This document shows, piece after piece, positions 29,901 through 38,037 of a stretch of 64,000 nucleotides of DNA. The notes beneath the pieces were generated by a model. The model saw only the letters and a list, made by a program, of their open reading frames with translations, had not been told where the DNA came from and did not search any database. The DNA is taken from positions 930,001 to 994,000 of the forward strand of contig NZ_JABAIA010000001.1 in assembly GCF_012641275.1 (NCBI RefSeq). Direction: 5' to 3'. The position numbers and the translations under genes were made by a program. This DNA is from Chitinophaga varians. Its GTDB lineage: Bacteria; Bacteroidota; Bacteroidia; Chitinophagales; Chitinophagaceae. Numbering within the stretch: the stretch's first letter is position 1; each line of letters begins with the position of its first letter.

Positions 29901-32872
29901 ACGATTCCCAGTGTGATCGTTACCACTCCCAGTTGAATAGTACGGAACATATCAGGCACCTGGAATTCTATACGGAACATGCCTATTTCGTCCGTAATTT
30001 TTTTATAGAGTATTTCGAACTTCAGCCCTGCCAGCGCTCCTGCCCGTTCGCCTCCCAGTGCAATGGAAAGGCCGTACAACCTTGGGTCATTGAAAATAAA
30101 TCCCAGGTCTATCGTGTTCATGAGCGTCATGTCCAGACCAATGAGCCATTGGCTTTCTGTTGAATATTGCATGGTGGCGGGCATGGGACTGCCGTCACTG
30201 GGTGGCGGCGTCATGTCTTTCCGCAGTTTGGCAATGCTCTCCGCGACAGTGTTGGGCGTATCCCCGATGAAAGTAACACGCTGGCCCAGGCCCAGGTAAC
30301 GCAGGTCTATCAGGTGCTGGCCCTGTCCGGGAACAGCGGGCGGCGGATCGTTCACCACGTCCCAACTCAATGGATTATCATTCGTATAGCGCTGGCCCAT
30401 GAAGCTGCCGGTCAGAATCATGTCGACTTTTCCCTGACCGCTTTGCCTGCTGTAACGTACGCCGATAGAGTCCAGTTGCGCTATGACCAGGTCCACTTTG
30501 GCATTAAACACAAACTCTACAATGTTGTCTTTGGGATCGATGGTCAGCACGAAGCGGGACAGGTCTATTTGTTTCAGCACGTCCCAGGGAGAGTCCAGCC
30601 TGAATCCGATAGTAGGTGCAGCGAGGTTTACGAGGTATTCCAGGATATCGCCGAGCGTTACACCGCCCAGCTGTAGTGACACTACCTGGTGGCGGTTATT
30701 TTGTTCACCGCGCCAGGACGTGGTGGCTTGCAGCCATATGTTATCAAATTCTACTTTAAAGAGATAGGTAGCTTCCGGTACACCGAAGGTGAGGGCCGCA
30801 GACAGCCTGATCTTGTTCACGCTGAACATACCGCTGATCTTGCCTGTGGCTTTGTCGGCGGTGGCAGGTTTCTCCATGTCAATGCTGGCGGAAGCGTTTA
30901 TTTTCAGCTGCGTATCAAAAATCGTAGGTTCCCAGCGGGCGGAAATAGTGGCGCCGAACGTATAGGAAGGTTTCACTATCTGGATGCCGTCTTTTTTGGA
31001 GCCGGTGACAAAAGTGGCATACAACCGGTCGACCAGGATATCCGGTATCCAGTCGGGTTTCGTATGTCCTTCCCCGTAGATGAACCGCTGCACCAGGTCT
31101 ACGAGATCAATGGAAGTGCCTTCGTATAATTTGCCGCTGAGCGTCCATCCCTGCGGCGTTTCAGGGTCCTGTACGGGATACTCCGCAGAAATCAGGAATC
31201 GTGGCAGGTTGTAATTGCCTGGTGGTCCCTGCTTCAGATAAAATGTACCGCTGAGGCTACCGGATATTTTCCCGTTATTCAGCGCGATATCAAATTCCAT
31301 CCCTTCCACCAATATGGTAGCTATATAAAGATTGATCTCCCAACCCTGCACCGCATCAGGATGTGCGGGGTCGCCGAAGAGAATACCTGCGGTAGCGAAA
31401 TAGTTTTGACCTATTGGGTCGGCCGAAAATTTCAGTTTGGTCACGTTCATCGTTTGCAGGCCGGTAGAGGGGCCGGAGCTGCCAAAGAAATAAGCAAATG
31501 CGCTGCCGATGGGGATGTAACTGTCTTTTGCCAACGTGCCGCTAATAATCAAATCAGGCAGCGACACTTTAAGGTCGAAGGACACCGTTTGATCGTTCAG
31601 CACCAACAATTCTCTCCGGCTATTGGGATTATCCGGGGAAGGAGGAATGACGACGACGGTGGAGCCTTTTGATCCAAAGTTCATGGTGCCGAATACACTG
31701 CCGGTCACCACGTGCGTTTTCACATAATCACCGGTGTCGGTAAGCACTTCAGACCAGGTCCACACCCAATGCGTCCCGACCTTGTTAACAGTCACAAACG
31801 GCACGGGCGGGTCCCAGGTCTTATCTGACTGTATGGTCATCCCGAACGCATTCAGCGAAAATATCGGGAACTGGTCCGTGCCGCTGTTCAGCAGGTCCAT
31901 ATCTATTTCCGCCACATAGAAATCACTCAGCACCGGAAAGTTCATCGGAAGGGGCAGATCAACACCAAAAATACCAATCAGTTCTGCAAGTCCCTGTACC
32001 AGTGAGGCGGTTTCTTTTTTAAACAGCACGACGAAATTCCACAGGTCGTTGGTGGAAAGAATGATTGTCTGAATACGCCCCTGTATTTTACCGATAGCAA
32101 AATCACCATACAGATATACTGTAGAAAAGGCGGTGATACCAGGCTGCGGCTGTGAGAGCGGGGCAATGACGAAGTTAAGACCGGGGTTTATGAGTGCGAT
32201 GGGCTGAGGCCCCTGTACGCCCGGTTCACTGCCAGCATCTATTACGGTGGCGCTGCCGGTGGCATTGATGTTCATCAGCGGATAGGTGCGGTCAGCGTCC
32301 GGCATGGTAACGGTCCCGGTTATACGGAGTGGCCACGGTCCTATCATGGGCGTTTTGTCTAACAGGTGTTTTTTATCCGGCTGATTCTCATCAGGCAGTA
32401 ACAGAAAGCCGGTAAGTGACAGGGAAGTGGCTCCGCTGGCGCCTGAAAATTCCGCCGCGCCCACCTTCATGCCTGTCAGAATCGAATCGTACCAGGTAAC
32501 GCCTTCCGCAATGGCTGGTACCTGCATATAGGTGAGTGGCAGTGGCGTGAAAAAATCAGAAAATACCCAATCTGTTTTCACTGCCAGCATTAGCGAAAAA
32601 ACGTTGCCTTCCTGCATGTAGCGCATTGTAGCAGTAACAGGGTAGACGGCACTGCCGGTAAAAGAACCGCTACCGCTTAACAGCACGCTGGTACCGCTGG
32701 GCGACATGGTGAGCGCTACATTGGTAAGCATGTAGCTTGACCGGATACCAAACAACTCCATGACGGGCACCAATCCTGTGAGATCGGTAGAACTGTTGGC
32801 GGTTGTCCACAGGTCAAGGGAACTATTGTGGATAGCGTCATTAAGGGCGTTATATACACTGGTAGCGCTCAT
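20954..32872 (-). CDS. 3972-aa giant beta-rich protein with LysM-like repeats
   Basis: The largest gene in the window. No signal peptide or lipobox is visible (start MSATSVYNALNDAIHNSSLD). Residues 1 to about 1200 are alternating amphipathic beta strands rich in G, T and aromatic residues; the style recalls the DUF6603 group of large bacterial and fungal proteins, but this is only a guess. From about 1540 to 3180, LysM-like segments recur: YIICSGDTVENVAEHLGATP (about 1545), TGETLNSIATLFQLA (about 1615), IAGDTLERIGFALAF (about 1760), VQPGQTLAQLEQTYPNLLIY (about 2020) and IASADTLNDIAARFNF (about 2980). The last 800 residues are a mix of helical and beta regions of unknown family. It is the fifth gene of the 41622-43274 run, 13 bases after the MBL-fold gene. 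Confidence 0.8.
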   Translation of the reverse strand: MSATSVYNALNDAIHNSSLDLWTTANSSTDLTGLVPVMELFGIRSSYMLTNVALTMSPSGTSVLLSGSGSFTGSAVYPVTATMRYMQEGNVFSLMLAVKTDWVFSDFFTPLPLTYMQVPAIAEGVTWYDSILTGMKVGAAEFSGASGATSLSLTGFLLLPDENQPDKKHLLDKTPMIGPWPLRITGTVTMPDADRTYPLMNINATGSATVIDAGSEPGVQGPQPIALINPGLNFVIAPLSQPQPGITAFSTVYLYGDFAIGKIQGRIQTIILSTNDLWNFVVLFKKETASLVQGLAELIGIFGVDLPLPMNFPVLSDFYVAEIDMDLLNSGTDQFPIFSLNAFGMTIQSDKTWDPPVPFVTVNKVGTHWVWTWSEVLTDTGDYVKTHVVTGSVFGTMNFGSKGSTVVVIPPSPDNPNSRRELLVLNDQTVSFDLKVSLPDLIISGTLAKDSYIPIGSAFAYFFGSSGPSTGLQTMNVTKLKFSADPIGQNYFATAGILFGDPAHPDAVQGWEINLYIATILVEGMEFDIALNNGKISGSLSGTFYLKQGPPGNYNLPRFLISAEYPVQDPETPQGWTLSGKLYEGTSIDLVDLVQRFIYGEGHTKPDWIPDILVDRLYATFVTGSKKDGIQIVKPSYTFGATISARWEPTIFDTQLKINASASIDMEKPATADKATGKISGMFSVNKIRLSAALTFGVPEATYLFKVEFDNIWLQATTSWRGEQNNRHQVVSLQLGGVTLGDILEYLVNLAAPTIGFRLDSPWDVLKQIDLSRFVLTIDPKDNIVEFVFNAKVDLVIAQLDSIGVRYSRQSGQGKVDMILTGSFMGQRYTNDNPLSWDVVNDPPPAVPGQGQHLIDLRYLGLGQRVTFIGDTPNTVAESIAKLRKDMTPPPSDGSPMPATMQYSTESQWLIGLDMTLMNTIDLGFIFNDPRLYGLSIALGGERAGALAGLKFEILYKKITDEIGMFRIEFQVPDMFRTIQLGVVTITLGIVVIEIYTNGNFKIDLGFPYNRNFARSFSLQAYIFIGRGGFYFGLLNGDTSTQVPRISNGTFSPVIELGIGIAAGVGREIRAGILSGGAYVELQVIFQGVLAWFNPSSNGSASVTYFKCQGVAALYGKIYGSVDFAVVKVSVTLEAYVQISIIYESYQPMVLTLAAAVSAKASIKILFIRIHFSFSVKLEIQFVIGSAQPTPWILSNNNGSSKSTLAAQGHTPVAYRSKQNFCFSNNRYRRLKALRNTHDTALRRMRAAGVITGDVSSGYVLHWKPDNKVFTDSPRKAHLTLLPAFTVADVPVNWNDTIPDNPNPVYRSAFVLFADTGMSPTATDAAACAIRSAAHSAMTATDNDTSLLAADILTQGLLLYTVNALPRDAGEGNNITAGQIQLLLEQLDMPDTMATGLSITDLATFFSTNINLWISGDTDPRPDEKSAMVLPIPPFLSWTSPQGGNIDFNTKNKIGPWYEWEISKLLGAYFPVGNEAGGKPSDDDPAAYESFSSFMFRDFCLMLIQNGVQEMQKHLDNTTVTVQEIQGVVQDLEQVAAALPTATVIYIICSGDTVENVAEHLGATPEELLFLNPALPATLSSNPVGTSISVILGVAPEILGLDNADKPFNINQCMLGTLVHQAATGETLNSIATLFQLASAADMLGYHNPAFPDLSSGNNILKAGAAFDLPQRLFTRAPADFVQLRTAGAFFVRYTDLAVLINTPLPEMANWYAQAIAELNKTLLDSLFPSQPVPASVELPPGHSLSVPNAYHIAYKETGNTNAYTTIAGDTLERIGFALAFQQDFGTTTPPGVPQWPTFRDAVTAAGAQSWNIPAQQGLITEPGSTIESLTRQLIIDASWTNTNPLSPSTGVWTYDWTNVAVWIGPANILAPVAAVTVPNAKTAVFDAGTLNFNVLNTTYGLPVTDAATRLKGVPGLFAKDTILLVKHLPAQDIDVLIKAVLNGDSFASIVNQSSRMLMSGLRLPGLKEDGGHVVANPATSLPLYDLTGQQFSVAVNKDQPADTALSLALSSEQPWIELFNAITVQPGQTLAQLEQTYPNLLIYNPGLNEDTFKVGMVLLTATTTTLSYSYTNQQILDASPATGLSIVAVPPALTAPSVMKIKGTVPRTYGLEHRIELQSPMALPIPQVQGQQNVTGNPGLWMLPPDLIDKALARVATPYEILATRQGSPAGSDAVQMDNSTFGAIIPFKIKRLDDEATQFSLIGVDTDKRDELLLISSWLHSQAPGDKTAAYLLLSPAPDATNTAGLTVLANDPARAFLVKTNLSTISMPPSLLMDAPKGAVPDPGYFASMSLLADFLVLLWEGSVVGGTGYYFSPGIKLPGSAFDQQGNIVLQLLVIAGTQQDVAPGGRSLLPFNNCALIGPGADSAQLSIYIESNGSTDPSETVTQALVPPGNVGFEFLTKNPDTLTADDKETLLKTMYSLMTFGVASQAGSPFEAPPSGMPVVPDPSDGDPSEPWQKARAFRKARAAGLALDEPEKPYWQYSQVMPVSRFIKPGTPLAAPDVNGLPPVKGDPYQGFGTQASLPTANFVFGFGDVLGNRTGANGPGQGTTPVNVGYTDNMIGIGDWPSTARYFTVQKVNNDAQITAVVAPRPSELMPSPSQSGDVNKDQIVQQQQKYSQSYYQLVQPGVNAWLVSSLHFISDPHYGNKGTQIDVRPLWRFAAGAYAVTSSVGMLSAAKPTDCATPGDIITKYGVRYAELAMANADTLTEELFGSTLPVVPAYYPFVEHLSITDMAALPPKGWPAPAPDVLLTNNDTLLLKIGAALTIPAKTINTGASAPTHSMQVLADGNYTRVIDLATVNSALPVLQEGFEFAVEVDDDTEVVVTVDAVNNSFDKVIILFANAGVNITVAALADQYKDVEGVLAADKSLSVLTYVAQKGNTLSDNNSGVKLADLVSANLTTKDLFDPGALLYFGDFAGITAGDSADTLRQFAERYACPMELLLKANAVFTLPASSKFVVPGTLSWPADTISLRVPYTIASADTLNDIAARFNFNAASGAAGQQLATLNENMPGTLMSNIDLVIPVGGTNYTVNTGTDPSFASVLKSLQQQASSATLADLVNAIGGTPDKLAPGGLFVCPPALLAQTTAPQSIQSIYNVSAGAFALANTAVQHLIASNVELKATDPEGKIVTVTTAGNDTFNSLITRFAEAKVLLSADEIVNANPTAMLFEQQAIALLPPAQVTFPVNIGQGGPYAVPVGPLQVSVRLLRPAALIYPGFETPDGTGPVEMAESDFPAPVNSKDAKSSLTYNQFIDDMTKALDKLRLGTGQVSGVAQDLWQVEFDDNGIKSVTLEGATTVKGQKQPRFFALMPLYSNLVTRPVQVAPLNTNGTLGTPQDISYQSIDTELWARRFLEDMDRFLSGPYATAVYNNAAIRDQLKTVMNAKAAMIPKIAAGLNTVLDVTDPGKQPALVSAVDTMKQMLGISLANTYEAAVMVQYDSTVNSAWQKGPGLMPANLYGQADIKTAAGGPVPGLTIMAAKTDLSKDKSYVNFLLLLDNPAFHKDVSGSFAYNISNLEFNISSNNVPQNYNASDWLTFTPLLTSTTKPAALKGTDPGKVDVPIPLRNFPELPKIVVQQVVQSYPDGTQDTSKLGLWNYEFVYTHQHAEQDYVMIKTEFNLGAGATPKALLTQPRDLFTELAQYVNVADPLWGLLQALTDKSSTYDPVSVANAVRTFATLAANVAEYWSVRLKPSDFYAHPQELMVSRSSYSFNARVGYRANKDLNELTLTGLDATPGPNNTWPEVHVQIPTTGLFIQLQRQTPQQNSTTYLVPQEIEIPPVAWPVFKLVWTDLNLAMVQNARTQMNVQRNQNLLDNVSTNSAFIFTTDTVIAPSVITPLNNFSKRVYINGLGNTLTDALNACFTALFGSGMSGQKVTFELRYGFELVPPSEEADEGLVTYLPIGLYPNQTLSANTAAALNEVVQTWKGINNPVERGGEWVFSMKLYSQVSSSAYSLMNIEHLVYKLDAN

Positions 32873-32885
32873 AGTCTATTACTGT

Positions 32886-34394
32886 TTAATAGAATTGTTG
32901 CAGGCGTTGAAATTGTTTTGGGGAGGATGCCGGCTGCCTGGCGGGGATGTTTTTTGACCTGACGGTTACCGGTGATGGCTTGCTGTCTTTCCCTGCTATT
33001 TCATTTCCATCTTTATCAAATTCCCACACAGCTCTTCTTCCCAGAGGACCACCGGGTTGAATAGCCAATCCCACGGCGCCGCTTGTAAATATTGTAAGCG
33101 GCAGGCTGAGATCAGCATAACCACCTACAAGACATTCGCCGTCCGAAAGCCCGTCCCATTGCCAGCAGGCATGTGGGTTAATGACTTCCGGGGCCTTGGT
33201 GGTTTTATTAGTTTTCACGCCATCCGAGGCCTCACATTTATCATTACCCAGGTTATAAGAATAGACCAGCCATGGATTAGTATATCTGGTGGTGAAGGTA
33301 CAGGTGGTAGAATCAAAAGACCATACCGAATCACGTGTCACGAAGTCTCCGCTTGTCTTGCCCGTTTTTTTCTTTTTTGTAGGAGGGGGAGTATTGTTCT
33401 TTATCTCGATATCTATATCTACATAGGCGTTCAACCGGTGCGTATTTTGTTGTTTGAGCCTCGCGTCGCGAAGGAATGGCTTTGTCAGCGTAGGCAGAAA
33501 GGCGTTCATCAGCATCAAAGACGGATGCCTGTGCTTTTCAAAAGCGCTGGCCGTGAGTATTCTCGAGTTCATGAGCTTGGCAAATGTGTTCACCACCTTC
33601 ACTGCGGCGTCGCTGGGATCTTTCGTGCGGGGCACCGCATAAGCTGTTGCCCTGCTGCCATGGTGCGGCAACGTGGTCATTTCATTTTTTTTAAAGACCG
33701 TTGTCCCTTTAAAAAGCTGATTGGTCACCGACATGGTCACATTGGTGGCATCTCCGCAAATAACGTACGATACGCCGGCATAATATAAGCCGCAGATGAT
33801 CGACACCCGGTTTTTTTCCTCAGCCTTTGATCCCCAAAGATCTTCATCATTTGAATCCCAATCGGGATCATTTGATAGTACATTGGCAACAACGGAATAT
33901 ATCTTAACAGCTTTGTCACTGCTTTCCCATAGCGGCCGACCTGCAAACTTGCCGTTCTTTTTGTCATAATTGGTTTTATAGCTGCCCGGGCTGATAATAT
34001 CCTTTTTCGTGCAATAACCGTTTGTCTGAAGGTCATCGAGGATATTAACATGGGATTTCTCATATTGATCGTAGTCACCGCCATACACTACTTTTTTCAC
34101 AACAGGCTTTTTGGTGGCGGGGATCAAATCCAGTACATCCTGGGTCAGGCTGATGTGGTCTTTATCGCTGTGCGAAAAAATAATGCAATCAAACGCAGGC
34201 TTGGCCATCGATGCCACCCTGGTGGCAATATATTCCAGGTTAGTAGGCGTGTCATCGCTTTTTTTGTCGCTCCCACAGTCCATCATGACGGTCTGAATCA
34301 ATTTAGGGGTCTTACTATCGTCATACACTTCCAGGAAAGTGCATTGTCCCTGGCCAACGTCCACTACGGTGAGTACTATAAATCCAGTTGCCAT
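32886..34394 (-). CDS. ComEC-like metallo-beta-lactamase-fold protein with long C-terminal extension
   Basis: 502 residues, no signal peptide. The first 310 residues are a metallo-beta-lactamase fold of the ComEC hydrolase type: VDVGQGQCTF at the start, the metal site SHSDKDH (H75, D77, D79, H80), ICGDAT and LPHHGSR. There are no membrane spans, so this is the stand-alone soluble form and not the DNA-uptake channel. Residues about 340-502 carry a lysine-rich linker (TKKKKTGKT) and an unknown C-terminal domain with a few cysteines. ComEC-like domains act as nucleases or phosphodiesterases. Here the gene sits between two giant beta-rich proteins with gaps of 19 and 13 bases, so it may process a partner or a nucleic acid. 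Confidence 0.85.
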   Translation of the reverse strand: MATGFIVLTVVDVGQGQCTFLEVYDDSKTPKLIQTVMMDCGSDKKSDDTPTNLEYIATRVASMAKPAFDCIIFSHSDKDHISLTQDVLDLIPATKKPVVKKVVYGGDYDQYEKSHVNILDDLQTNGYCTKKDIISPGSYKTNYDKKNGKFAGRPLWESSDKAVKIYSVVANVLSNDPDWDSNDEDLWGSKAEEKNRVSIICGLYYAGVSYVICGDATNVTMSVTNQLFKGTTVFKKNEMTTLPHHGSRATAYAVPRTKDPSDAAVKVVNTFAKLMNSRILTASAFEKHRHPSLMLMNAFLPTLTKPFLRDARLKQQNTHRLNAYVDIDIEIKNNTPPPTKKKKTGKTSGDFVTRDSVWSFDSTTCTFTTRYTNPWLVYSYNLGNDKCEASDGVKTNKTTKAPEVINPHACWQWDGLSDGECLVGGYADLSLPLTIFTSGAVGLAIQPGGPLGRRAVWEFDKDGNEIAGKDSKPSPVTVRSKNIPARQPASSPKQFQRLQQFY

Positions 34395-34413
34395 AAATTG
34401 TATGGTTTTGAGG

Positions 34414-37400
34414 TTATGCTACCGGCGGTGTGCGCCTGCCGGTTTCAAGACGGCGCAGCACCGGATCAATCATGGTATTTGTTTTTTTATTGGTGCCGCT
34501 GTCATACGCTGCATACCAGCCTAGTGATCCTCTGGGGTTGCCAGGCTGGCCGAACAGTATGATGTTATTGTTTCCCGGCGGAAAACTCCATAACAATACA
34601 GACAGGGAAAAATTACGCAGGCGTAATAAGTATCCCAGCTTCTTATCGTTGGTCTGGTAAGTTTCAAACTGAAAATTCCTGAAGCCGATTTTCAACACGC
34701 CCTGTATTGGAAAACTACCGGCAATGGCGTTAATGCCCGGAAGTTTCAGGCCCATATACACTGCGAGTCCGTCTGTCCCCCCACCCAACGACCACGCAGC
34801 CAGGATGGATATTTTGAAGCTCACACTTCCGGTCAATGCGCCAAACGTCCCCAGGTCCAGCGTAAACACAAGGCCGTACCAGGATGGCTTCATCGGTGTT
34901 TGGTCGATAGGGGCCGAAACAGAAGTGTAGCCCATGTCTTCCGGCGTTTGCCCACTGGGCGGCTCCCCTTCTTCAGATAAATCCGGACTGGCTATCAGGG
35001 AGGTGACCGTCAACGGAAAATTATTCAACAAAGAAGAAGGCCTGGCCAGGCTGGCTGTCATATCAAAAGCGGTATTTGCCTCACGCACTGTAAATGTCTG
35101 GTCTTCGGGCGCTGTCATAAGAAACTGCATGTCTATGCTTAATCCGCTGTAGCGCAAAAAATAATCTGCATTGGCATCTTCCCCGGGCCCAAAAGAGAAA
35201 AGATCAAACCCTTCTATCAGCACAAACTTCAGGTTACCCGAAAGAATGAATGTGGTCAGCACTTCTGTGAGATTGGCCTTATTGCCGCCATTGACCAGCT
35301 GCACAGACAACACTTCAATGGAGGCAAGCGCCGAGCCCCCGCCCGACAGAAAAATATTCTGTCCTATCAGGGCAAATGAATAGCTGGGCGCGCCGCCCAC
35401 ACGCTGGTAGGAACCGTCCATGATGAGGTTATTACCGCGTGCGGCTATTTGTTTGCTGAGCGGTGTTCCCAGCATTTGGTTCAGCATCAGTTCCACCTGT
35501 GCGGAGAAATCAGCCAGTGCGGCGTTGGCAAAACGCACCAGCAGCACCATCGTCTTAAAGCCAAACGGAATGCTTTCATCGGCATAGAGATCAAGTGGGT
35601 CGTTATAGTTGATCAACCCAAACGCAGCGGTCTGCTCCAGTTTGGGCATGCCATTTTCTACCGTAAAAGGTGTTTGTGAGAAGCCGATGTGATGCGCGTA
35701 AAATTGTTTAAGGTCGATGCCCGCAGTAAGAAACTTCAGTTCATCGGGCATTTCAGCGATATCCGCCGGTGCATTCAGGAACAGGAAGCCGTTCCAGTTC
35801 GGATCATTCACCACCTTTTTGTAAAATATTTTCAAGGCTTCGGAAGCGCCAGGTTCTGCAGCAGCGTTGAACATGTTCACCAGCACGGTCTGCGTGGCAG
35901 CCAGTGAACTGTCTTTACGTACGGCTACTTCCGGCCAGAGCCAGCTGCTGGTGTCATTGGCAAGGTCCAGCAACGTGCGGTTGCAGAACTTACCAATCAT
36001 GATAGTGGGACTGGCGGCATCTGTACGCCATGACCTGGGCGAGAGCTGGAATACCCATCCGTCCATTTCCACTTTCAGGATGCCTGCTATCTTTAGAAAA
36101 TCGGGGAGATATTGTACTGTGGCCGCAGTGCCGATGCATGCCACAAAATCTTTTTCTGTTTCAAAGGGTTGCGTTTTACCTGTCAGTGTTTGATATACCG
36201 CATCGATGATCGTTTGCGGGACACCCATCGCCAGCAGATAAGGCTTCTCTCCATCTGTTAACATGTAACGTACGGAAGTGCCCATCATCAGTTCGTCCAC
36301 ATTTGCCGCTACAAAAAACAGCTGGTTGCTTTGCAGCACCTGCCTGAACTTTCCCTGCACGGCGCTCAGGTCTACCCTTGGATATTCGGTGCCGGGCATG
36401 TTGCCCAGTATCAGTCCGTCGTAATCGTTGTAATCCGGTGTCAGCTCAGCCACCATTCCCTGCGGTGTAACGCCCAGCGGGTCCCTTGCCGCGCGGACGC
36501 GGCGTGAAGGCATCTCATTAATAGGCGTCGTGCCATACTCCTTTCCGAGGCAATAGCTTCTGTATGGTGCGATACTGGCATTTTCCATTCCGGACGCAAC
36601 GGCTACGTCCGTGCCGGTGAGCCCTGCATAAACACCGGAAGGAAATACCGGCGGCCGTTGGGCTTCATTATAATGAAGTGTGTACGCTGGTATGGGATTA
36701 TAGTCGAGTACATTGTCTTCACGCTGTTGACGGTTGGAGAATACCGGCGCCTGTTGCGGTTGCGCAAAATACACCGGCTGCGCTCCCTGGTTGTTCACCG
36801 ACAGTACCGTTAAATGTGACGTGGTGGCCGCAGCTGTCAGCGCTTCCGACACATCGGGCGCCACGTTTTTATCTTTTCCCGGTGGCGGAATATAGGCGGG
36901 CTTGCCGCCTTCAAATGCTATCATGTAAGTGCTGCTGCCCAGGTTGGCATACTCCAGCCCCGAGAGGCCCAACAGCAGTTGGTCGGTGACAACAGTAGCG
37001 GAAGCGGTGGCAGCCGCACTGGCCGGCGGTTTCACCGTAACCTGGAATGCGCCATCAGGACTGAAGTGGTACCGTAATCCAGCATCGGGCGAACCGGTTT
37101 GCACCGGGCATGCGCCGATGACAAACCTGGCGTCCGGAATAGCCCCACTGCCGGTCAATGGTGTCAGCTGTATAGTGTACCCCCGCGTGGTGCGCAGGTA
37201 GCTGTCCAGTATAAGTGAAGGATTGCCACTTGGCGGAAACAGGCTTAGCGCCGTGCGGGTGGGCTCCTGCAGGTAAAGCGGATCAAACAGCAGTCCCAGG
37301 TTCAACGTATCTTTCTGCCTGTCGAATACAGGCATGAACACCATTTGTGTATAATTATCTTCCGGGAGATCTGTTTCTGCCGCCGGAGCTGCTCCGTACA

Positions 37401-38037
37401 GCAGCCCGATGTTTAACGCGTTCCATACACCTGCAAAATCAGGATTGGAAGGGCGCGGGATATTCATTTCGCTGTTGAAAGCGCCTAATGCCGGCCCGGT
37501 GAAGCTCATGGCCACCGGCCCAAATGCATAGCCACCTTCCGGCCCGTCCAGGCTGCCACCGGCGGTGAATTGTATACCGCCGCCACGGGTGTCGTCAATA
37601 TATGTCAACGCGCTCAGCCCTGTAATGGACAACTGGTACGCTCCAAACAGGAATGACACTGCACGTGTAAGCGTCCACGTTATATCCGTCCCGCTGCCTG
37701 TATATTCCGCAAGGCCTGAAGTGGTTTGCCATCTCAGAGAAGGCTGGTCCGCATTCATGATCCATACAAAACGCACCACATTGGGCGGCCCCAGGCTGGG
37801 GCGCAGGGCCTCCAGTTCCTGTACGAACAAGGCGAAATCTGCGGGCTTTTTATCAAGGAATAAATAGAACCCGCCGCTGATGTCCTGCCACACCGCGGTG
37901 GTGCCGGCGTTTGCGCCAAGATTGCTGGAGGCCGTCGCGAAATATCCGGCCCAGTAAGCGGGTGCATTGCCGACAGGCAATGTAGACAGCTCATATAACA
38001 ATAACGGGCCTACCTGGTTAAATACGGGAGCGCTCAT
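34414..38037 (-). CDS. 1207-aa beta-rich protein of unknown family
   Basis: I do not recognise this gene. The 1207-residue product begins MSAPVFNQVGPLLLYELSTL without a signal peptide. It is rich in A, G, P, T and aromatic residues, poor in cysteine, and predicted by eye to be mainly beta strands. Its C-terminal 200 residues (LVFTLDLGTFGALTGSVSFK onward) resemble in style the N-terminal beta region of the 3972-aa giant. Near residue 500 there is a basic patch (MPSRRVRAARDPLG) that could be a processing or binding site. It overlaps the upstream gene by 4 bases (ATGA), indicating translational coupling, and lies 19 bases before the MBL-fold gene. Confidence 0.75.
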   Translation of the reverse strand: MSAPVFNQVGPLLLYELSTLPVGNAPAYWAGYFATASSNLGANAGTTAVWQDISGGFYLFLDKKPADFALFVQELEALRPSLGPPNVVRFVWIMNADQPSLRWQTTSGLAEYTGSGTDITWTLTRAVSFLFGAYQLSITGLSALTYIDDTRGGGIQFTAGGSLDGPEGGYAFGPVAMSFTGPALGAFNSEMNIPRPSNPDFAGVWNALNIGLLYGAAPAAETDLPEDNYTQMVFMPVFDRQKDTLNLGLLFDPLYLQEPTRTALSLFPPSGNPSLILDSYLRTTRGYTIQLTPLTGSGAIPDARFVIGACPVQTGSPDAGLRYHFSPDGAFQVTVKPPASAAATASATVVTDQLLLGLSGLEYANLGSSTYMIAFEGGKPAYIPPPGKDKNVAPDVSEALTAAATTSHLTVLSVNNQGAQPVYFAQPQQAPVFSNRQQREDNVLDYNPIPAYTLHYNEAQRPPVFPSGVYAGLTGTDVAVASGMENASIAPYRSYCLGKEYGTTPINEMPSRRVRAARDPLGVTPQGMVAELTPDYNDYDGLILGNMPGTEYPRVDLSAVQGKFRQVLQSNQLFFVAANVDELMMGTSVRYMLTDGEKPYLLAMGVPQTIIDAVYQTLTGKTQPFETEKDFVACIGTAATVQYLPDFLKIAGILKVEMDGWVFQLSPRSWRTDAASPTIMIGKFCNRTLLDLANDTSSWLWPEVAVRKDSSLAATQTVLVNMFNAAAEPGASEALKIFYKKVVNDPNWNGFLFLNAPADIAEMPDELKFLTAGIDLKQFYAHHIGFSQTPFTVENGMPKLEQTAAFGLINYNDPLDLYADESIPFGFKTMVLLVRFANAALADFSAQVELMLNQMLGTPLSKQIAARGNNLIMDGSYQRVGGAPSYSFALIGQNIFLSGGGSALASIEVLSVQLVNGGNKANLTEVLTTFILSGNLKFVLIEGFDLFSFGPGEDANADYFLRYSGLSIDMQFLMTAPEDQTFTVREANTAFDMTASLARPSSLLNNFPLTVTSLIASPDLSEEGEPPSGQTPEDMGYTSVSAPIDQTPMKPSWYGLVFTLDLGTFGALTGSVSFKISILAAWSLGGGTDGLAVYMGLKLPGINAIAGSFPIQGVLKIGFRNFQFETYQTNDKKLGYLLRLRNFSLSVLLWSFPPGNNNIILFGQPGNPRGSLGWYAAYDSGTNKKTNTMIDPVLRRLETGRRTPPVA

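Noticed and set aside
20954..32872. Giant protein as a Tc-type insecticidal toxin A subunit
   Set aside because: I saw no neuraminidase-like, receiver-binding or pore-forming landmarks of TcA, and no TcB/TcC partner lies in the operon.
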